Below, in pieces: positions 17,830 through 27,166 of a stretch of 64,000 nt of DNA. Source of the stretch: Campylobacter helveticus (GTDB lineage Bacteria; Campylobacterota; Campylobacteria; Campylobacterales; Campylobacteraceae). The stretch spans positions 1,562,886 through 1,626,885 of the forward strand of contig NZ_CP020478.1 in NCBI RefSeq assembly GCF_002080395.1, given 5' to 3'. The first letter of the stretch is position 1; each line of letters begins with the position of its first letter. The translations under genes and the position numbers were made by a program. Under the pieces are notes generated by a model, which searched no databases, was not told where the DNA came from, and was given only the letters and a program-made list of their open reading frames with translations.

Positions 17830-18816
17830 ATGATTTCATACGAAGATGCTGGAGTAAGTATAGATAATGGCAACGCCTTTGTAGAGGCTATCAAACCCCT
17901 TGTGAATGAAACTTTTAATAAAAATGTTATCGGGGGCATAGGTTCTTTTGCTGGGGCTTTTAGATTGCCAAGCGGCTATGAAAAGCCTGTGATTTTAGGA
18001 GCGACTGATGGGGTTGGCACTAAACTTCGTCTAGCCATCGATGCAAAACGCTACGATACCATAGGGCAGGATTTAGTGGCGATGTGCGTAAATGATTTGA
18101 TTTGTAATTTTGCTACGCCTTTATTTTTTCTTGATTATTACGCTACGGCAAAACTTGAAGTAGAGGTCGCAAAAGCTGTGGTTGAGGGCATAGCTAAGGG
18201 TTGTAAGATGGCAAATTGTGCTTTAATAGGCGGTGAAACGGCTGAAATGCCCGGAATGTATGCTAAAGATGATTTTGACTTAGCTGGTTTTGCGGTAGGT
18301 ATAGCTGAAGAATATGAGCTTGAACGCGCATCTTATGTAAAAAATGGGGATTTGCTCTTAGCACTTCCTAGCTCGGGGCTTCATTCTAACGGCTATTCTT
18401 TGGCAAGAAAAGTGCTTTTTGAAAGCCTTAAAATGGAGTTTAACGATAAAATTGACGGAAAAAATTTAATCGACATCTTACTTGAGCCTACACGCATTTA
18501 TGTGAAAGATTTTTTAAATTTAAAGCCTTATATTAATGCTTTAGCACATATCACGGGTGGGGGCTTAGTCGAAAATTTACCGCGTGTTTTACCGCGTGGT
18601 ATGGGTGCTGTGATAAGAAAGCATCATTTAAAAACTCCAGAAATTTTCTACCGCATAGGCGAAAAAGTCGAAGAAAGTGAGATGTATAGAAGCTTTAATA
18701 TGGGCGTTGGCTTGGTGCTTGTGGTTAGCCCTCAAAATGCCTCTAAGGTGCTTGAAAGCTCAGATGCCTTTATCATAGGGGAAATTGTGATAAATGAAGG
18801 GGTCGTTTTAGAGTGA
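17830..18816 (+). CDS. purM: Phosphoribosylformylglycinamidine cyclo-ligase
   Basis: 328 aa. PurM closes the imidazole ring to form AIR in purine synthesis. Recognisable: ISYEDAGVSIDNGNAFVEAI at the start, GATDGVGTKLRLAID, DLVAMCVNDLICNFATPLFFLDYYAT and ALIGGETAEMPGMY. The last codons overlap the following glycosyltransferase start by GTGA. Confidence 0.96.
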   Translation: MISYEDAGVSIDNGNAFVEAIKPLVNETFNKNVIGGIGSFAGAFRLPSGYEKPVILGATDGVGTKLRLAIDAKRYDTIGQDLVAMCVNDLICNFATPLFFLDYYATAKLEVEVAKAVVEGIAKGCKMANCALIGGETAEMPGMYAKDDFDLAGFAVGIAEEYELERASYVKNGDLLLALPSSGLHSNGYSLARKVLFESLKMEFNDKIDGKNLIDILLEPTRIYVKDFLNLKPYINALAHITGGGLVENLPRVLPRGMGAVIRKHHLKTPEIFYRIGEKVEESEMYRSFNMGVGLVLVVSPQNASKVLESSDAFIIGEIVINEGVVLE

Positions 18817-19798
18817 GACGCATCGTTTTTCATCAAAACGGCTTTGGCGATTTACTCGTATGCTTTAAGGCTCTTTATGCCATAAAATGCCTTTATCCAA
18901 AGGATAAACTCATCTTAGCACAAAAGGGCTTTAGCGATGAAAACTTTCTTCAAAATATCCCTTTCATTGATGAAATTTATACTGGGGGGGGGGGGGTAAG
19001 GATTTTGAAAATTTAAAAAGCGATATTTTTATCACCAATATAAGAAATTCACATTTTTTCAAAACACTGCACAAATTTCAATTTAAACGCATTATCGCCC
19101 AGCCTCATCTTCTTAGTCTTTTATATCATTTTGACACACCTCTGCCTTACCGAAGGACTAAACTTCATATGAGCGAAATTGCTCTAAAACTCGTAAGAGC
19201 CATAGATAAAAAGCATTATGATATGAATTTTTCTAAGATTAATTTTAAAGAAGTGAAAAATTTACTTCCCAGTGATGATACTTTAAGCGAAAAATTCTTT
19301 AATCAAAATAAGCAATTTTCCAAAATCATCGCCGTTAATGTTTTTGGAAATCAAACTGAAAATATAGGCTTTAACCCCCTACCAAGAACTTGGCTAAATT
19401 TAAGCGAAGATTTAGCCAAGCAATATCCTGAAATTTTGTTTGTTTTGGTCAATTTCACGCATAATACCTTACAATTTAACCTTAGAGAACAAGCTAATTT
19501 AAAAGTTTTCATCAATAACAACTCCATAGCCTCCCTTGTAGCTTTTTGTAAAAAGCTTGATGGACTTATCTCTGTGGATACTGGCATAGTGCATCTTTGC
19601 GATATTTTACAAATTCCAAGCCTCATTTTTATCCCAAAACATACTTTTTATAGGTTTAGTGGTGGAAGTTACGGCGGAATGTGCGATAAATTTAGTCAAG
19701 AAAATGGCTATCAAAAAAACTATGCTAAGATTATGCAAAACTTTTATAAAAAAGCAAATCACTTTACCACAAGGATCAAAAATGAAAATGCTATCTAA
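18813..19798 (+). pseudogene. GT9 (heptosyltransferase-like) glycosyltransferase, phase-variable and OFF in this sequence
   Basis: Two reading frames form one gene broken at a run of 13 G (18984–18996). The first frame (GTG start 18813) encodes RRIVFHQNGFGDLLVCFKAL and stops at 19014–19016 soon after the tract. The second frame is open from just after the tract to 19798 and includes FKRIIAQPHLLS, NPLPRTWLNLSEDLAK and GLISVDTGIVHLCDILQIPS, the C-terminal nucleotide-sugar site of family 9 glycosyltransferases. Eleven or 14 G would join them into about 327–328 residues. Role: adding a sugar, perhaps heptose, to lipooligosaccharide or another glycan; acceptor unknown. It overlaps purM at the start and tupA by 17 bases at the end. 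Confidence 0.85.
18984..18996 (+). repeat. Poly-G tract, 13 G, contingency locus in GT9 gene
   Basis: Thirteen consecutive G in codons 58–62 of the glycosyltransferase. The present length puts translation into a stop 18 bases after the tract; gain of one G or loss of two restores the frame. Slipped-strand changes at such tracts are the known switch mechanism in Campylobacter. Confidence 0.92.
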
Positions 19799-20615
19799 AA
19801 TGGCACTAGTTGCTATTATTTCACTTACGGGGGTTAGTGCTATGGACTGCACGGCTATTTATGGAGAGGGAAAAGAGCAAATCAAACTCGCCACTGGAAG
19901 TCCGGGTGAGCTTGGACTTTTAGAAGAACTTGCCAAAGCTTTCAATGCTAAAAATAACAGCTCACTTTGCTGGATAAAAGCAGGAAGCGGGGCAACTCTA
20001 AAACTCCTAAAAGAAAAGCAAATCGACATCGCTATGGTGCATGCACCAAAAGCAGAAAAAGAAGCCATAAAAGAGGGCTGGGCGGCTAATAGAACCCTCA
20101 TAGGCTCAAATGAATTTTATATCCTAGGTCCAAAAGACGACCCAGCTAACATTAAAAACGCAAAAAGTGCTAAAGAAGCTTATAGCAAAATCGCACAAAA
20201 ACAAGCACTTTTTTACACTAGAGCGGATAATTCAGGCACGCATAAGAAAGAATTAAGCATTTGGGAAAGTGCAAACATCAAGCCTAATGGAAAATGGTAT
20301 GTTAAAAATCAAGACTTTATGTTAGCCACACTTAAAAAAGCAGATAGCACCAAGGGATATTTTATGAGTGATTCTAGCACTTATAAACTCGCAAAAAATG
20401 AGCTAAAAAATTTAGAAATTCTTTACTCTAACGATAAAGTTTTAATTAACACCTATGTCGCTATGACAACGGAAAAACCCTCAAAACTAGCCCTTGAATT
20501 TGTAAAATTCTTAAGTTCAAAAGAGGGACAAGACATCATTACAAACTATGGAAAAGAAAAATATAAAGAAAATTTGTATGAAAATGCCACTTACGCAAAG
20601 CAGTATTTTGAGTAA
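19782..20615 (+). CDS. tupA: Tungstate-binding periplasmic protein TupA
   Basis: 277 aa from the ATG at 19782, which gives a proper signal peptide (KMLSKMALVAIISLTGVSAM) and has AAGGATC upstream; longer in-frame extensions run into the glycosyltransferase gene. The mature protein has IKLATGSPGELGLLEELAKAF, GSGATLKLLKEKQIDIAMVHAPKAEKEA and FYTRADNSGTHKKELSIWE, the TupA/ModA-like pattern. It delivers tungstate to an ABC importer, probably for tungsten-dependent formate dehydrogenase. The permease and ATPase genes (tupB, tupC) are not next to it in this window. Confidence 0.88.
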   Translation: MKMLSKMALVAIISLTGVSAMDCTAIYGEGKEQIKLATGSPGELGLLEELAKAFNAKNNSSLCWIKAGSGATLKLLKEKQIDIAMVHAPKAEKEAIKEGWAANRTLIGSNEFYILGPKDDPANIKNAKSAKEAYSKIAQKQALFYTRADNSGTHKKELSIWESANIKPNGKWYVKNQDFMLATLKKADSTKGYFMSDSSTYKLAKNELKNLEILYSNDKVLINTYVAMTTEKPSKLALEFVKFLSSKEGQDIITNYGKEKYKENLYENATYAKQYFE

Positions 20616-20616
20616 A

Positions 20617-20632
20617 AGGAGCTTTTGCTCCT
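20617..20632. terminator. Short hairpin between convergent tupA and infA
   Basis: AGGAGC-TTTT-GCTCCT forms a six-base-pair stem between the two converging stop codons. It could end transcription from both sides; the trailing U-run is weak, so strength is uncertain. Confidence 0.5.
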
Positions 20633-20849
20633 ACTTATATCTAAAAGTGATACGCCCTTTATCAAGACTATAAGGAGTCAACTCGACCTTAACCCTATCC
20701 CCCGGCATAATGCGGATATAGTGCATACGCATCTTACCTGCTATGTGGCATAAAATTATATGTTTATTATCAAGTTCGACTTTAAAATTTGCATTAGGTA
20801 AAGCTTCAATTACATTTCCATCAATTTCTATGACATCATCTTTTGCCAA
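20631..20849 (-). CDS. infA: Translation initiation factor IF-1
   Basis: 72 aa, the standard IF-1 length. It binds the ribosomal A site during initiation. The OB-fold sequence [40 protein letters not shown] and [20 protein letters not shown] is unmistakable. The start codon is TTG (20847–20849) with AAGGAT upstream. Confidence 0.97.
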   Translation of the reverse strand: MAKDDVIEIDGNVIEALPNANFKVELDNKHIILCHIAGKMRMHYIRIMPGDRVKVELTPYSLDKGRITFRYK

Positions 20850-21023
20850 AATTTATCCTTTATAAGTCAATTTAAAGCCGTCATTTTAACAAAAAAAAGG
20901 TTTTTTTACAAGAAAAAAAATGCGTAAAAATATCGCTTTTTTTGAAAGCCTATTAAAATATTAAGCAAAAATTTGCTAAAATTGCCTTTTTGATTTTAAG
21001 AATTAGCCCCTTAAGGAATATAG

Positions 21024-21704
21024 ATGAAAGATTTATTTTTATTTAGCTCTTTAATCGACCCAAGTCATACTTTTTCATACTTTTTTCACCTAGCCTTAGT
21101 CGCTTTAATTGCCATCATTATCGCTAAAATTTCCACGCGTTCAATGCAGCTTGTTCCAAGAGGGATGCAAAATTTAAGCGAGGCGTTTTTAGAGGGCGTT
21201 TTATCTATGGGAAATGATACTATGGGCAATGAAAAGTCCGCTAGAAAATACCTCCCCCTCGTGGCGACTTTGGGCATTGTTGTATTTTTTAGTAATATTA
21301 TAGGCATTATCCCGGGCTTTCACGCCCCAAGTGCAAGTTTAAATTTAACGCTTTCTTTGGCGCTTATCGTGTTTGTTTATTATCATTTTGAGGGCATTAG
21401 AACGCAGGGCGTGGTAAAATACTTCGCTCACTTTATGGGACCTGTGAAAATTTTAGCCCCCTTAATGTTTCCTATCGAAATCGTCTCGCACATTTCACGC
21501 GTGATTTCTCTATCGTTTCGTTTATTTGGTAATATTAAAGGCGATGATTTATTTTTAGCTGTGATTTTAGCCCTTGTGCCTTATATAGCTCCACTTCCTG
21601 CCTATGTGCTTTTAAGTTTTATGGCATTTTTACAAGCTTTCATTTTTATGATTTTAACTTATGTTTATTTAGCAGGGGCGACCATCGTAGATGAGGGGCA
21701 TTAA
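21024..21704 (+). CDS. atpB: F0F1 ATP synthase subunit a
   Basis: 226 aa, a polytopic membrane protein of the proton channel. The essential arginine lies in [15 protein letters not shown] near residue 165, and [16 protein letters not shown] is the conserved last helix. No other atp genes are adjacent, as is usual in Campylobacter where atpB stands apart. RBS AAGGAATATAG precedes the ATG. Its 3' end overlaps legC (opposite strand) by 4 bases. Confidence 0.95.
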   Translation: MKDLFLFSSLIDPSHTFSYFFHLALVALIAIIIAKISTRSMQLVPRGMQNLSEAFLEGVLSMGNDTMGNEKSARKYLPLVATLGIVVFFSNIIGIIPGFHAPSASLNLTLSLALIVFVYYHFEGIRTQGVVKYFAHFMGPVKILAPLMFPIEIVSHISRVISLSFRLFGNIKGDDLFLAVILALVPYIAPLPAYVLLSFMAFLQAFIFMILTYVYLAGATIVDEGH

Positions 21705-22843
21705 GAGCCTCTCACGCTACTTGGGATATTTAAAAGAGTTTTTTCCAAAATTTTAGTATTTTTCAAGCTATCCTTTTGACAATCTTTATACATTTTTAAA
21801 CTTGCCAAGCTTTTCCACACAGGACGCACGAAAATTTGATTTTCAAGGCAAGTTTTTATAAATTCTTTTCTCACACTTGCCTTTTTAAATTTTAAAGCAC
21901 AAAGCCAAAAATTACTTTTTTCATTTTCACCCTCATCGATAAATTGACAAAATGTGCTATTTTGAAAAAATTCTTTATAAATTTTAGCGGTATTTCTTTT
22001 ATCCTCTAAAAACGCATTAAGTTTTTTCATTTGTGCTACAAGTAAAGCGGCATTGATATTACACAGCCTATAATTAAAACCAAGCATATCGTGCTTATAA
22101 TGATAAGGGTGTGGGATTTTAGCCGTTGTGCTTAAGTGTCTTGCCTTTTTAGCGATTTTTTCATCATCGCTTAAAATCACGCCACCACAGCCTCCTGTGA
22201 TGATTTTATTGCCATTAAAGCTATAAATTCCACACTTGCCAAAAGTGCCTAAGGCTTTATTTTTATAAAAGCTTCCAAGTGCCTCTGCGGCGTCTTCGAT
22301 TAAAATGATATGATATTTTTCGCAAAGCTCTTTAAGCTCTAAAATTTCAGCACTTAAGCCAAAAGTATGCATCACCACCAAAGCTTTTATATGCTTTTTC
22401 GTGTGCTTGTTAAAGCATTTTCCATTTTTCACAAAGGCATTTTTTGCTAAAAATTCTCTTACAGCCTCCTCGCTTAAACTAAGCGTTTTAAGACTCACAT
22501 CTAAAAAAATGGGCTTTGCACCCGTGTAAAAAATAGCATTTGCAGTCGCTACAAAGCTTAAAGCCTGCGTGATGACCTCGCATTTTTTATCCACACCATT
22601 TGCCAAAAGTGCGATGTGAAGCGCTGAAGTGCCGCAATTTGTCGCTACGGCATATTTTGCTTTGCTAAATTTTTTGATTTGCTCCTCAAATTCGCTCACA
22701 AATTTCCCCACACTTGAGACAAACCCACTTTCTATACATTCATTTAAAAGCGTCTTTTCTTCTACCCCAAGGCAAGGCTCGTGAAGGGCGATTTGCTCTT
22801 TTTTGTAAAGGTTTTTAATAAAGGCAATTTCTTTTTCAAACAT
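21701..22843 (-). CDS. legC: LegC-type PLP aminotransferase (legionaminic acid pathway)
   Basis: 380 aa, DegT/DnrJ/EryC1 family. It should transaminate the 4-keto-6-deoxy GDP sugar made by LegB. Visible: [60 protein letters not shown] and the PLP-lysine segment [16 protein letters not shown]. It is the last gene of the leg/ptm operon and overlaps legB by 8 bases. The assignment to LegC rather than PseC rests on the neighbours and on the long N-terminal helical segment. Confidence 0.88.
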   Translation of the reverse strand: MFEKEIAFIKNLYKKEQIALHEPCLGVEEKTLLNECIESGFVSSVGKFVSEFEEQIKKFSKAKYAVATNCGTSALHIALLANGVDKKCEVITQALSFVATANAIFYTGAKPIFLDVSLKTLSLSEEAVREFLAKNAFVKNGKCFNKHTKKHIKALVVMHTFGLSAEILELKELCEKYHIILIEDAAEALGSFYKNKALGTFGKCGIYSFNGNKIITGGCGGVILSDDEKIAKKARHLSTTAKIPHPYHYKHDMLGFNYRLCNINAALLVAQMKKLNAFLEDKRNTAKIYKEFFQNSTFCQFIDEGENEKSNFWLCALKFKKASVRKEFIKTCLENQIFVRPVWKSLASLKMYKDCQKDSLKNTKILEKTLLNIPSSVRGS

Positions 22844-23807
22844 TATAAATCCCCGTTTTATAAGCGTTTAAATTCGCCTTAATATAAGCTATGGTTTGCC
22901 CTAATCCCTCTTCTAAAGAAACCCTACTTTGCCACGCACTCACGCTTTTTAACTTAGAGCTATCGCATAGCAGTCTCATCACTTCGCTATTTTTAGGGCG
23001 TAGTCTTTTTTCATCTTGGGTGATTTTAAGCTCCACACCACAAAGCTTACAAATCAGCTCTAAAACCTCGCTCATAGCATACTCAATCCCACTGCCTATA
23101 TTATAAACCTCGCCAAATTCGCCATTTGTAAGTAAAGTCGCAAAGCCCTCACAAGTATCACGCACGAAATTTAAATCCCTCTTCGTGCTTAAATCCCCCA
23201 CCTTAAGCTCTTTTGCCCCACTTAAAATTTGCACTATCATCGCAGGGATAAAAGCCCTAGCACTTTGACGCGGACCATAAGCATTAAAAGGACGCGCCAC
23301 AATCACAGGGAAATTAAAGCTGTAAAAATAGCTAAGGGCTAACATATCTGCCCCTATCTTACTTGCAGAATAAGGACTTTGAGGCTGAAGCGGATGTTTT
23401 TCATCAATGGGCGTATAAAGCGCACTCCCATAAACCTCACTTGTTGAAGTATGGATAAAGCGTTTTACGCCGTGTCTTTTGGAGGCTTCAAGTAAATTTA
23501 AAGTGCCTTGTATGTTGGTATCGACATAGCTTTGCGGTGCAGTGTAAGAATAAGGTATAGCAATTAAAGCTCCTAAATGAAGCACCGCATCCACGCCTTT
23601 TACAAGGCTATCGCAAAAAAAACTATCTCTTAAATCCCCACTGACAATCTCTAGCGAGTCCTTGCAAGGCAAATGCTCCAAATGCCCCCAAAAATTAAAA
23701 GAATTATAAAAGCTCAAAGCCCTGATTTCATAGCCCTTAGCGTGTAAAACCTCGCAAAGATGTGAGCCTATAAAGCCATCCGCACCCGTGATAAGAATTT
23801 TTTTCAT
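22836..23807 (-). CDS. legB: LegB, GDP-N-acetylglucosamine 4,6-dehydratase
   Basis: 323 aa extended SDR. The NAD-binding GADGFIGS loop is at residues 8–15, the catalytic YSASK at 146–150 with TSTSEVYG before it, and RPFNAYGPRQSARAFIPAMI after. It converts GDP-GlcNAc to the 4-keto-6-deoxy intermediate of legionaminic acid. It overlaps maf by 4 bases and legC by 8. Confidence 0.9.
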   Translation of the reverse strand: MKKILITGADGFIGSHLCEVLHAKGYEIRALSFYNSFNFWGHLEHLPCKDSLEIVSGDLRDSFFCDSLVKGVDAVLHLGALIAIPYSYTAPQSYVDTNIQGTLNLLEASKRHGVKRFIHTSTSEVYGSALYTPIDEKHPLQPQSPYSASKIGADMLALSYFYSFNFPVIVARPFNAYGPRQSARAFIPAMIVQILSGAKELKVGDLSTKRDLNFVRDTCEGFATLLTNGEFGEVYNIGSGIEYAMSEVLELICKLCGVELKITQDEKRLRPKNSEVMRLLCDSSKLKSVSAWQSRVSLEEGLGQTIAYIKANLNAYKTGIYNV

Positions 23808-25720
23808 CGTTTTAGCCTTTCTTGGTATTTGCTTAAATTCCTAGCTTTGAGTGTGTTTTCAAGAGGAATTATGGCAAATTCTAGTGTTTGTAACTCTGCG
23901 TGGATAAAGCCAAAAATGCTTTGCATAAAATCCAAATGCTCTTTAATGACAAGGGCATTTTTATTAAACAAATCTTCCTTACTTAAAGGATTTAGCACTA
24001 AAATTTTATTTAAATTGACATTAAAATGCACGAAAAACGGCTGAATCGCCTCAAAAATCGCCTCAAAAATCGCCTCAAAAATCGCCTCAAAAATCGCCTC
24101 TCTAAACTTATCAATCTTTTGCAAACACTCTTTTTCTTTTAAAAGTGCTTCTTCGAGTTCAAGTGTGTTTAAGCTTAAAAATTGCTCTTCTAAGTCCTTA
24201 TGGGAATTTTCTAAAAATTCCTTAATCCTCACACACTCTTTCATCACTTTGCTTACTCTCGCATAAGCTTTAAGCCTCAATTCATCTTGCTTTTTTTCGT
24301 CAAAAGGCTTAAGTGTAGCCAAATCGCCCTTTTCTTCGGTAAAAAATTCCTCACAGCACTCCATAAAGGGCTTTTCTATCAAACCTTCTATCCTAGCACC
24401 GCCTTGCGTGGCGTTGTAAATTTTAATGCTTGTCATATCTTTTACCAAACTTTCCAAAATTTGCTTAAAAAATATCCACATAAAATGGCTTTTCACAAAG
24501 CCCTTTCCACCATAGGCTGGAATTTCTATTTTCTCATAAGCCTCACTTTCAAAATTGACACTATGCTGATAGTCCTTAGAATGAGAATGTCCCAAGTCAT
24601 TAAAGGCTAAATCCTGCCCGATGAAAACGATTGTTTTAAATTCAAGCTCTTTTGCTAACATCAAAGACATATGTGCCACACTTAAAGCAGAATTGATAAG
24701 ACCAAAAGGTCTTAAATCAACATACCTTGCAAAATCGAGGTATTTAGGGATGAGCATAAATTTCTTATTTCTTCTCTCTAAATACTCTATGGCTTTTGGA
24801 TGCACTAAAGAAGCAAGTAAAAAGGTCGTTTTGTCATCTTTTGTGCCAAAGTCGTGCTTAAAAAATTCTGCTGTAAAATCTGTGCGTTCTACCATACACA
24901 CATAATCAGGAATGATGTCATTTTGTATTAAGATAGGGTAAGCTGAGTCCGCCGCAAAAATGACGACCTTATCTTGGAATTCTTTTAAAAGGGGGAGTTG
25001 TTTTGCTAGGCTTGGACCGGTGCTTACTATCACGCAGGATTTAAATTGGGCTTTTCTTTTTGCTTTTAATTCTTTTAAACTAGGGCGTTTTATCATCGTG
25101 TCTAAATTATAAACAAATTGCCTTATGCCTTGCAAAGCGTCTTTTGGGTCGTTTCCTTGCTTTAAAATTTCTTTTTTAAAACCCTCCATTAAAAAGGAAT
25201 TTAGGGCTAAAATTTCTTTTTGCTCTGTCGCATAAAAATCACTCATAAGCTCTAAAAAATAAGTCCTAGAATAAGCCAAAAAAGGCTGAGTGCCACAAAG
25301 ATACTCCATTTGGCTCACTTCATTAAAAATCAAAAGCCTTTTTTGTGCTAAAGCCGTGCTTAAATCAATGCTTGATAAAACAACATAAAGCAAAGCCAAA
25401 TTCTTTTCATAAACCACTAAATGGCAATGGTTAGGATTTTTAAGTAAAATCTGCAACATAAAAGCATTTGAAATCCCATAAAAATAAAGCATAGGATAAA
25501 GGGGGTATTTTTCTTTAAATTCTTTTAGCCTTTCCTCAAATTCCTCATAATCAAACACTGCCCCCCCCCCAACTGCAATGAAATTTTTATAAAACACTCT
25601 TTCGTTTTTTGCGTATTCTTCGGTGATTTTAAAGGCGTTTTTACTCTTTTCATCAAGGTTTAAAAGTGCGTTTTGTAAAGAGGGGCTAAGGTGAGCTAAA
25701 TTTCTTTCAAAAATAGACAT
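23804..25720 (-). CDS. maf: Maf (motility accessory factor) flagellin glycosyltransferase-like protein, phase-variable, ON
   Basis: 638 aa from the ATG at 25718–25720 (TGATG with the ptmA stop). The central region has SCVIVSTGPSLAKQLPLLKEF and FAADSAYPILIQNDIIPDYV, the DUF115/MAF_flag10 core believed to transfer nonulosonic acids to flagellin in the cytoplasm. A run of 10 G encodes Gly51–53 and leaves the frame open, so the gene reads as ON. A four-residue EAIF repeat occupies about residues 541–558. Which of the Campylobacter Maf paralogues it matches cannot be decided by eye; its place beside legB–legC suggests legionaminic acid as donor. Confidence 0.88.
   Translation of the reverse strand: MSIFERNLAHLSPSLQNALLNLDEKSKNAFKITEEYAKNERVFYKNFIAVGGGAVFDYEEFEERLKEFKEKYPLYPMLYFYGISNAFMLQILLKNPNHCHLVVYEKNLALLYVVLSSIDLSTALAQKRLLIFNEVSQMEYLCGTQPFLAYSRTYFLELMSDFYATEQKEILALNSFLMEGFKKEILKQGNDPKDALQGIRQFVYNLDTMIKRPSLKELKAKRKAQFKSCVIVSTGPSLAKQLPLLKEFQDKVVIFAADSAYPILIQNDIIPDYVCMVERTDFTAEFFKHDFGTKDDKTTFLLASLVHPKAIEYLERRNKKFMLIPKYLDFARYVDLRPFGLINSALSVAHMSLMLAKELEFKTIVFIGQDLAFNDLGHSHSKDYQHSVNFESEAYEKIEIPAYGGKGFVKSHFMWIFFKQILESLVKDMTSIKIYNATQGGARIEGLIEKPFMECCEEFFTEEKGDLATLKPFDEKKQDELRLKAYARVSKVMKECVRIKEFLENSHKDLEEQFLSLNTLELEEALLKEKECLQKIDKFREAIFEAIFEAIFEAIFEAIQPFFVHFNVNLNKILVLNPLSKEDLFNKNALVIKEHLDFMQSIFGFIHAELQTLEFAIIPLENTLKARNLSKYQERLKR
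24045..24100 (-). repeat. 12-base tandem repeat (4.7 copies) in maf
   Basis: The unit ATCGCCTCAAAA on the plus strand occurs four times plus eight bases, giving in-frame EAIF repeats in the protein. Copy number changes add or remove four residues without shifting the frame, so they would vary the length of a helical segment rather than switch the gene off. Confidence 0.9.
25561..25570 (-). repeat. Poly-G tract (10 G on the coding strand) in maf
   Basis: Ten C on the plus strand lie at codons 51–54 of maf. At length 10 the maf frame is intact; one base more or less would truncate the protein near residue 60. Confidence 0.92.
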
Positions 25721-26478
25721 CAAAGCCCCCAGCCATCAGCCACGACTAGAGTCTGCCCTGTGATAAATTTAGCCTTGTCGCTTAGTAAAAAAGCTATCGT
25801 TCCGCACACATCACTAGCTTCAAGCATACCCTTACTTGCACAGCAATTCCTATACGCTTTTAAAAAGCTTTCAGGCTGATTATCTAAAATCCCCCCACTC
25901 GCCAAAGTATTCACGCGTATGTTTGTGTTAAAAAGCTCTTTAGCCATCCACGCGCCTAAGTGATTAATCCCGGCCTTTATCACGCTATACTCTAGGCTAC
26001 TTTGCATAGAAGTGCCTGCGTAATTTTCAAATTTCGGCGCATACACGCCCATAATGGAGCTAAGATTGATGATATTTCCAAAGCCTTGCTGTTTAAAAAA
26101 TTTCGCAAAGGCATTTGCAGCTAAAATAAAACCACCCAAATGTAAATTTAAACTCTCACAAATTTGCTCAAAACTTGCTTCATAATAATCAATCTTGCCC
26201 CAGTCTTTTCCGCAAGGATAGCTAGAATTGACAAAGCCATCAATTTTGCCAAAACGCTCTTTTGCCTTATTTATCGCTTCTTCTAGGCTTTCTTTTTTTG
26301 TGATGTCAAGCCTCACGCTTAAAACTTCGCCTTTTAAATCCTCACTGAGTTTAGCCAAATTCGCCTCGTTAATGTCTGCGATAATGATTTTAGCGTTTTG
26401 ACTTAAAAGCTCAGTGCTTAAAGCCCTGCCTATACGCCCACAAGCACCCGCTATAAAAATGACCTTACCCTCTAGCAT
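25720..26478 (-). CDS. ptmA: PtmA-like short-chain dehydrogenase
   Basis: 252 aa classical SDR. The nucleotide-binding FIAGACGRIGRALSTELL is at the N terminus, NSSYPCGKDW replaces the usual NNAG motif, and the catalytic LEYSVIKAGINHLG (Tyr-x3-Lys) lies near 165. In C. jejuni ptmA belongs to the legionaminic acid pathway, acting with ptmF on an early sugar or fructose/glucosamine precursor (from memory; exact step uncertain). It overlaps legF by 14 bases. Confidence 0.83.
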   Translation of the reverse strand: MLEGKVIFIAGACGRIGRALSTELLSQNAKIIIADINEANLAKLSEDLKGEVLSVRLDITKKESLEEAINKAKERFGKIDGFVNSSYPCGKDWGKIDYYEASFEQICESLNLHLGGFILAANAFAKFFKQQGFGNIINLSSIMGVYAPKFENYAGTSMQSSLEYSVIKAGINHLGAWMAKELFNTNIRVNTLASGGILDNQPESFLKAYRNCCASKGMLEASDVCGTIAFLLSDKAKFITGQTLVVADGWGL

Positions 26479-27166
26479 TTAACTTCCTTTCTTTTAGTAA
26501 AAATTCTACTATCTTAAAATCTAGCTCACTATCGATGTCAAAAGCACTTTCCTCACTCATCACATAAAGCGCCGTTTTTTCACCAAACACATCATCGCGT
26601 TTTAAAAGCCGCTCTCTATCAAAGATATAAATACTCGCGTTCATATCATAGCACTTAGGCGCTTCTTGACGGCACACAAAGGTGCAGGGCTTGGAGGTGT
26701 TAAAGCCTCCCTCTTTTTGCTCTTCGATTAAATTAAAATAAGGATTACGCCTAGCGGGGACGGCGGTGATGAGATTTTCAAAATCCCCACTTTTAAAAAG
26801 CGTGTAAGCTTTTTTTATGTCTTCACTCGTGCGAAGGGGGGCGGTGGCATCTAGGTCGATGAGGGTGTGAAATTTTTGCCCAAAATGCGCCTCACTTCTT
26901 AAAAGTGTGTCTCTAATCGCTGGCACTTTTGCCGCACTATCACTTGCCATTTGTGCGTCTCTTTTAAAAAAAACCTCACCGCCGTGTTTTTGTGCAACTG
27001 CGGCTATCTCATCGCTATCTGTGCTTATCACAATATGCTTAAAAAGCCCACTTTCACGCGCTTGGATAATGCTATAAGCAATGAGTTCAAGCCCATCGAT
27101 TTTACGAATATTTTTATTTTTCACGCCCTTACTTCCGCCACGGGCGCAAACCGTGCAAAGTATCAT
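26465..27166 (-). CDS. legF: CMP-legionaminic acid synthetase
   Basis: 233 aa cytidylyltransferase, also called PtmB. The start MILCTVCARGGSKGVKNKNI is the NeuA-type CTP-binding signature, and HIVISTDSDEIAAVAQKHG and LIDLDATAPLRTSEDI follow. It activates legionaminic acid as CMP-sugar, the donor for Maf. Overlaps its neighbours on both sides (14 bases with ptmA, 4 with ptmF). Confidence 0.9.
   Translation of the reverse strand: MILCTVCARGGSKGVKNKNIRKIDGLELIAYSIIQARESGLFKHIVISTDSDEIAAVAQKHGGEVFFKRDAQMASDSAAKVPAIRDTLLRSEAHFGQKFHTLIDLDATAPLRTSEDIKKAYTLFKSGDFENLITAVPARRNPYFNLIEEQKEGGFNTSKPCTFVCRQEAPKCYDMNASIYIFDRERLLKRDDVFGEKTALYVMSEESAFDIDSELDFKIVEFLLKERKLNARG

Noticed and set aside
19659-19781. 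Upstream extension of tupA in the same frame
   Set aside because: It lies wholly inside the glycosyltransferase gene, has no ribosome site, and would bury the signal peptide; the ATG at 19782 gives a normal leader.
24045-24100. CRISPR-like array
   Set aside because: Unit is 12 bases, directly tandem with no spacers, and in frame within maf.
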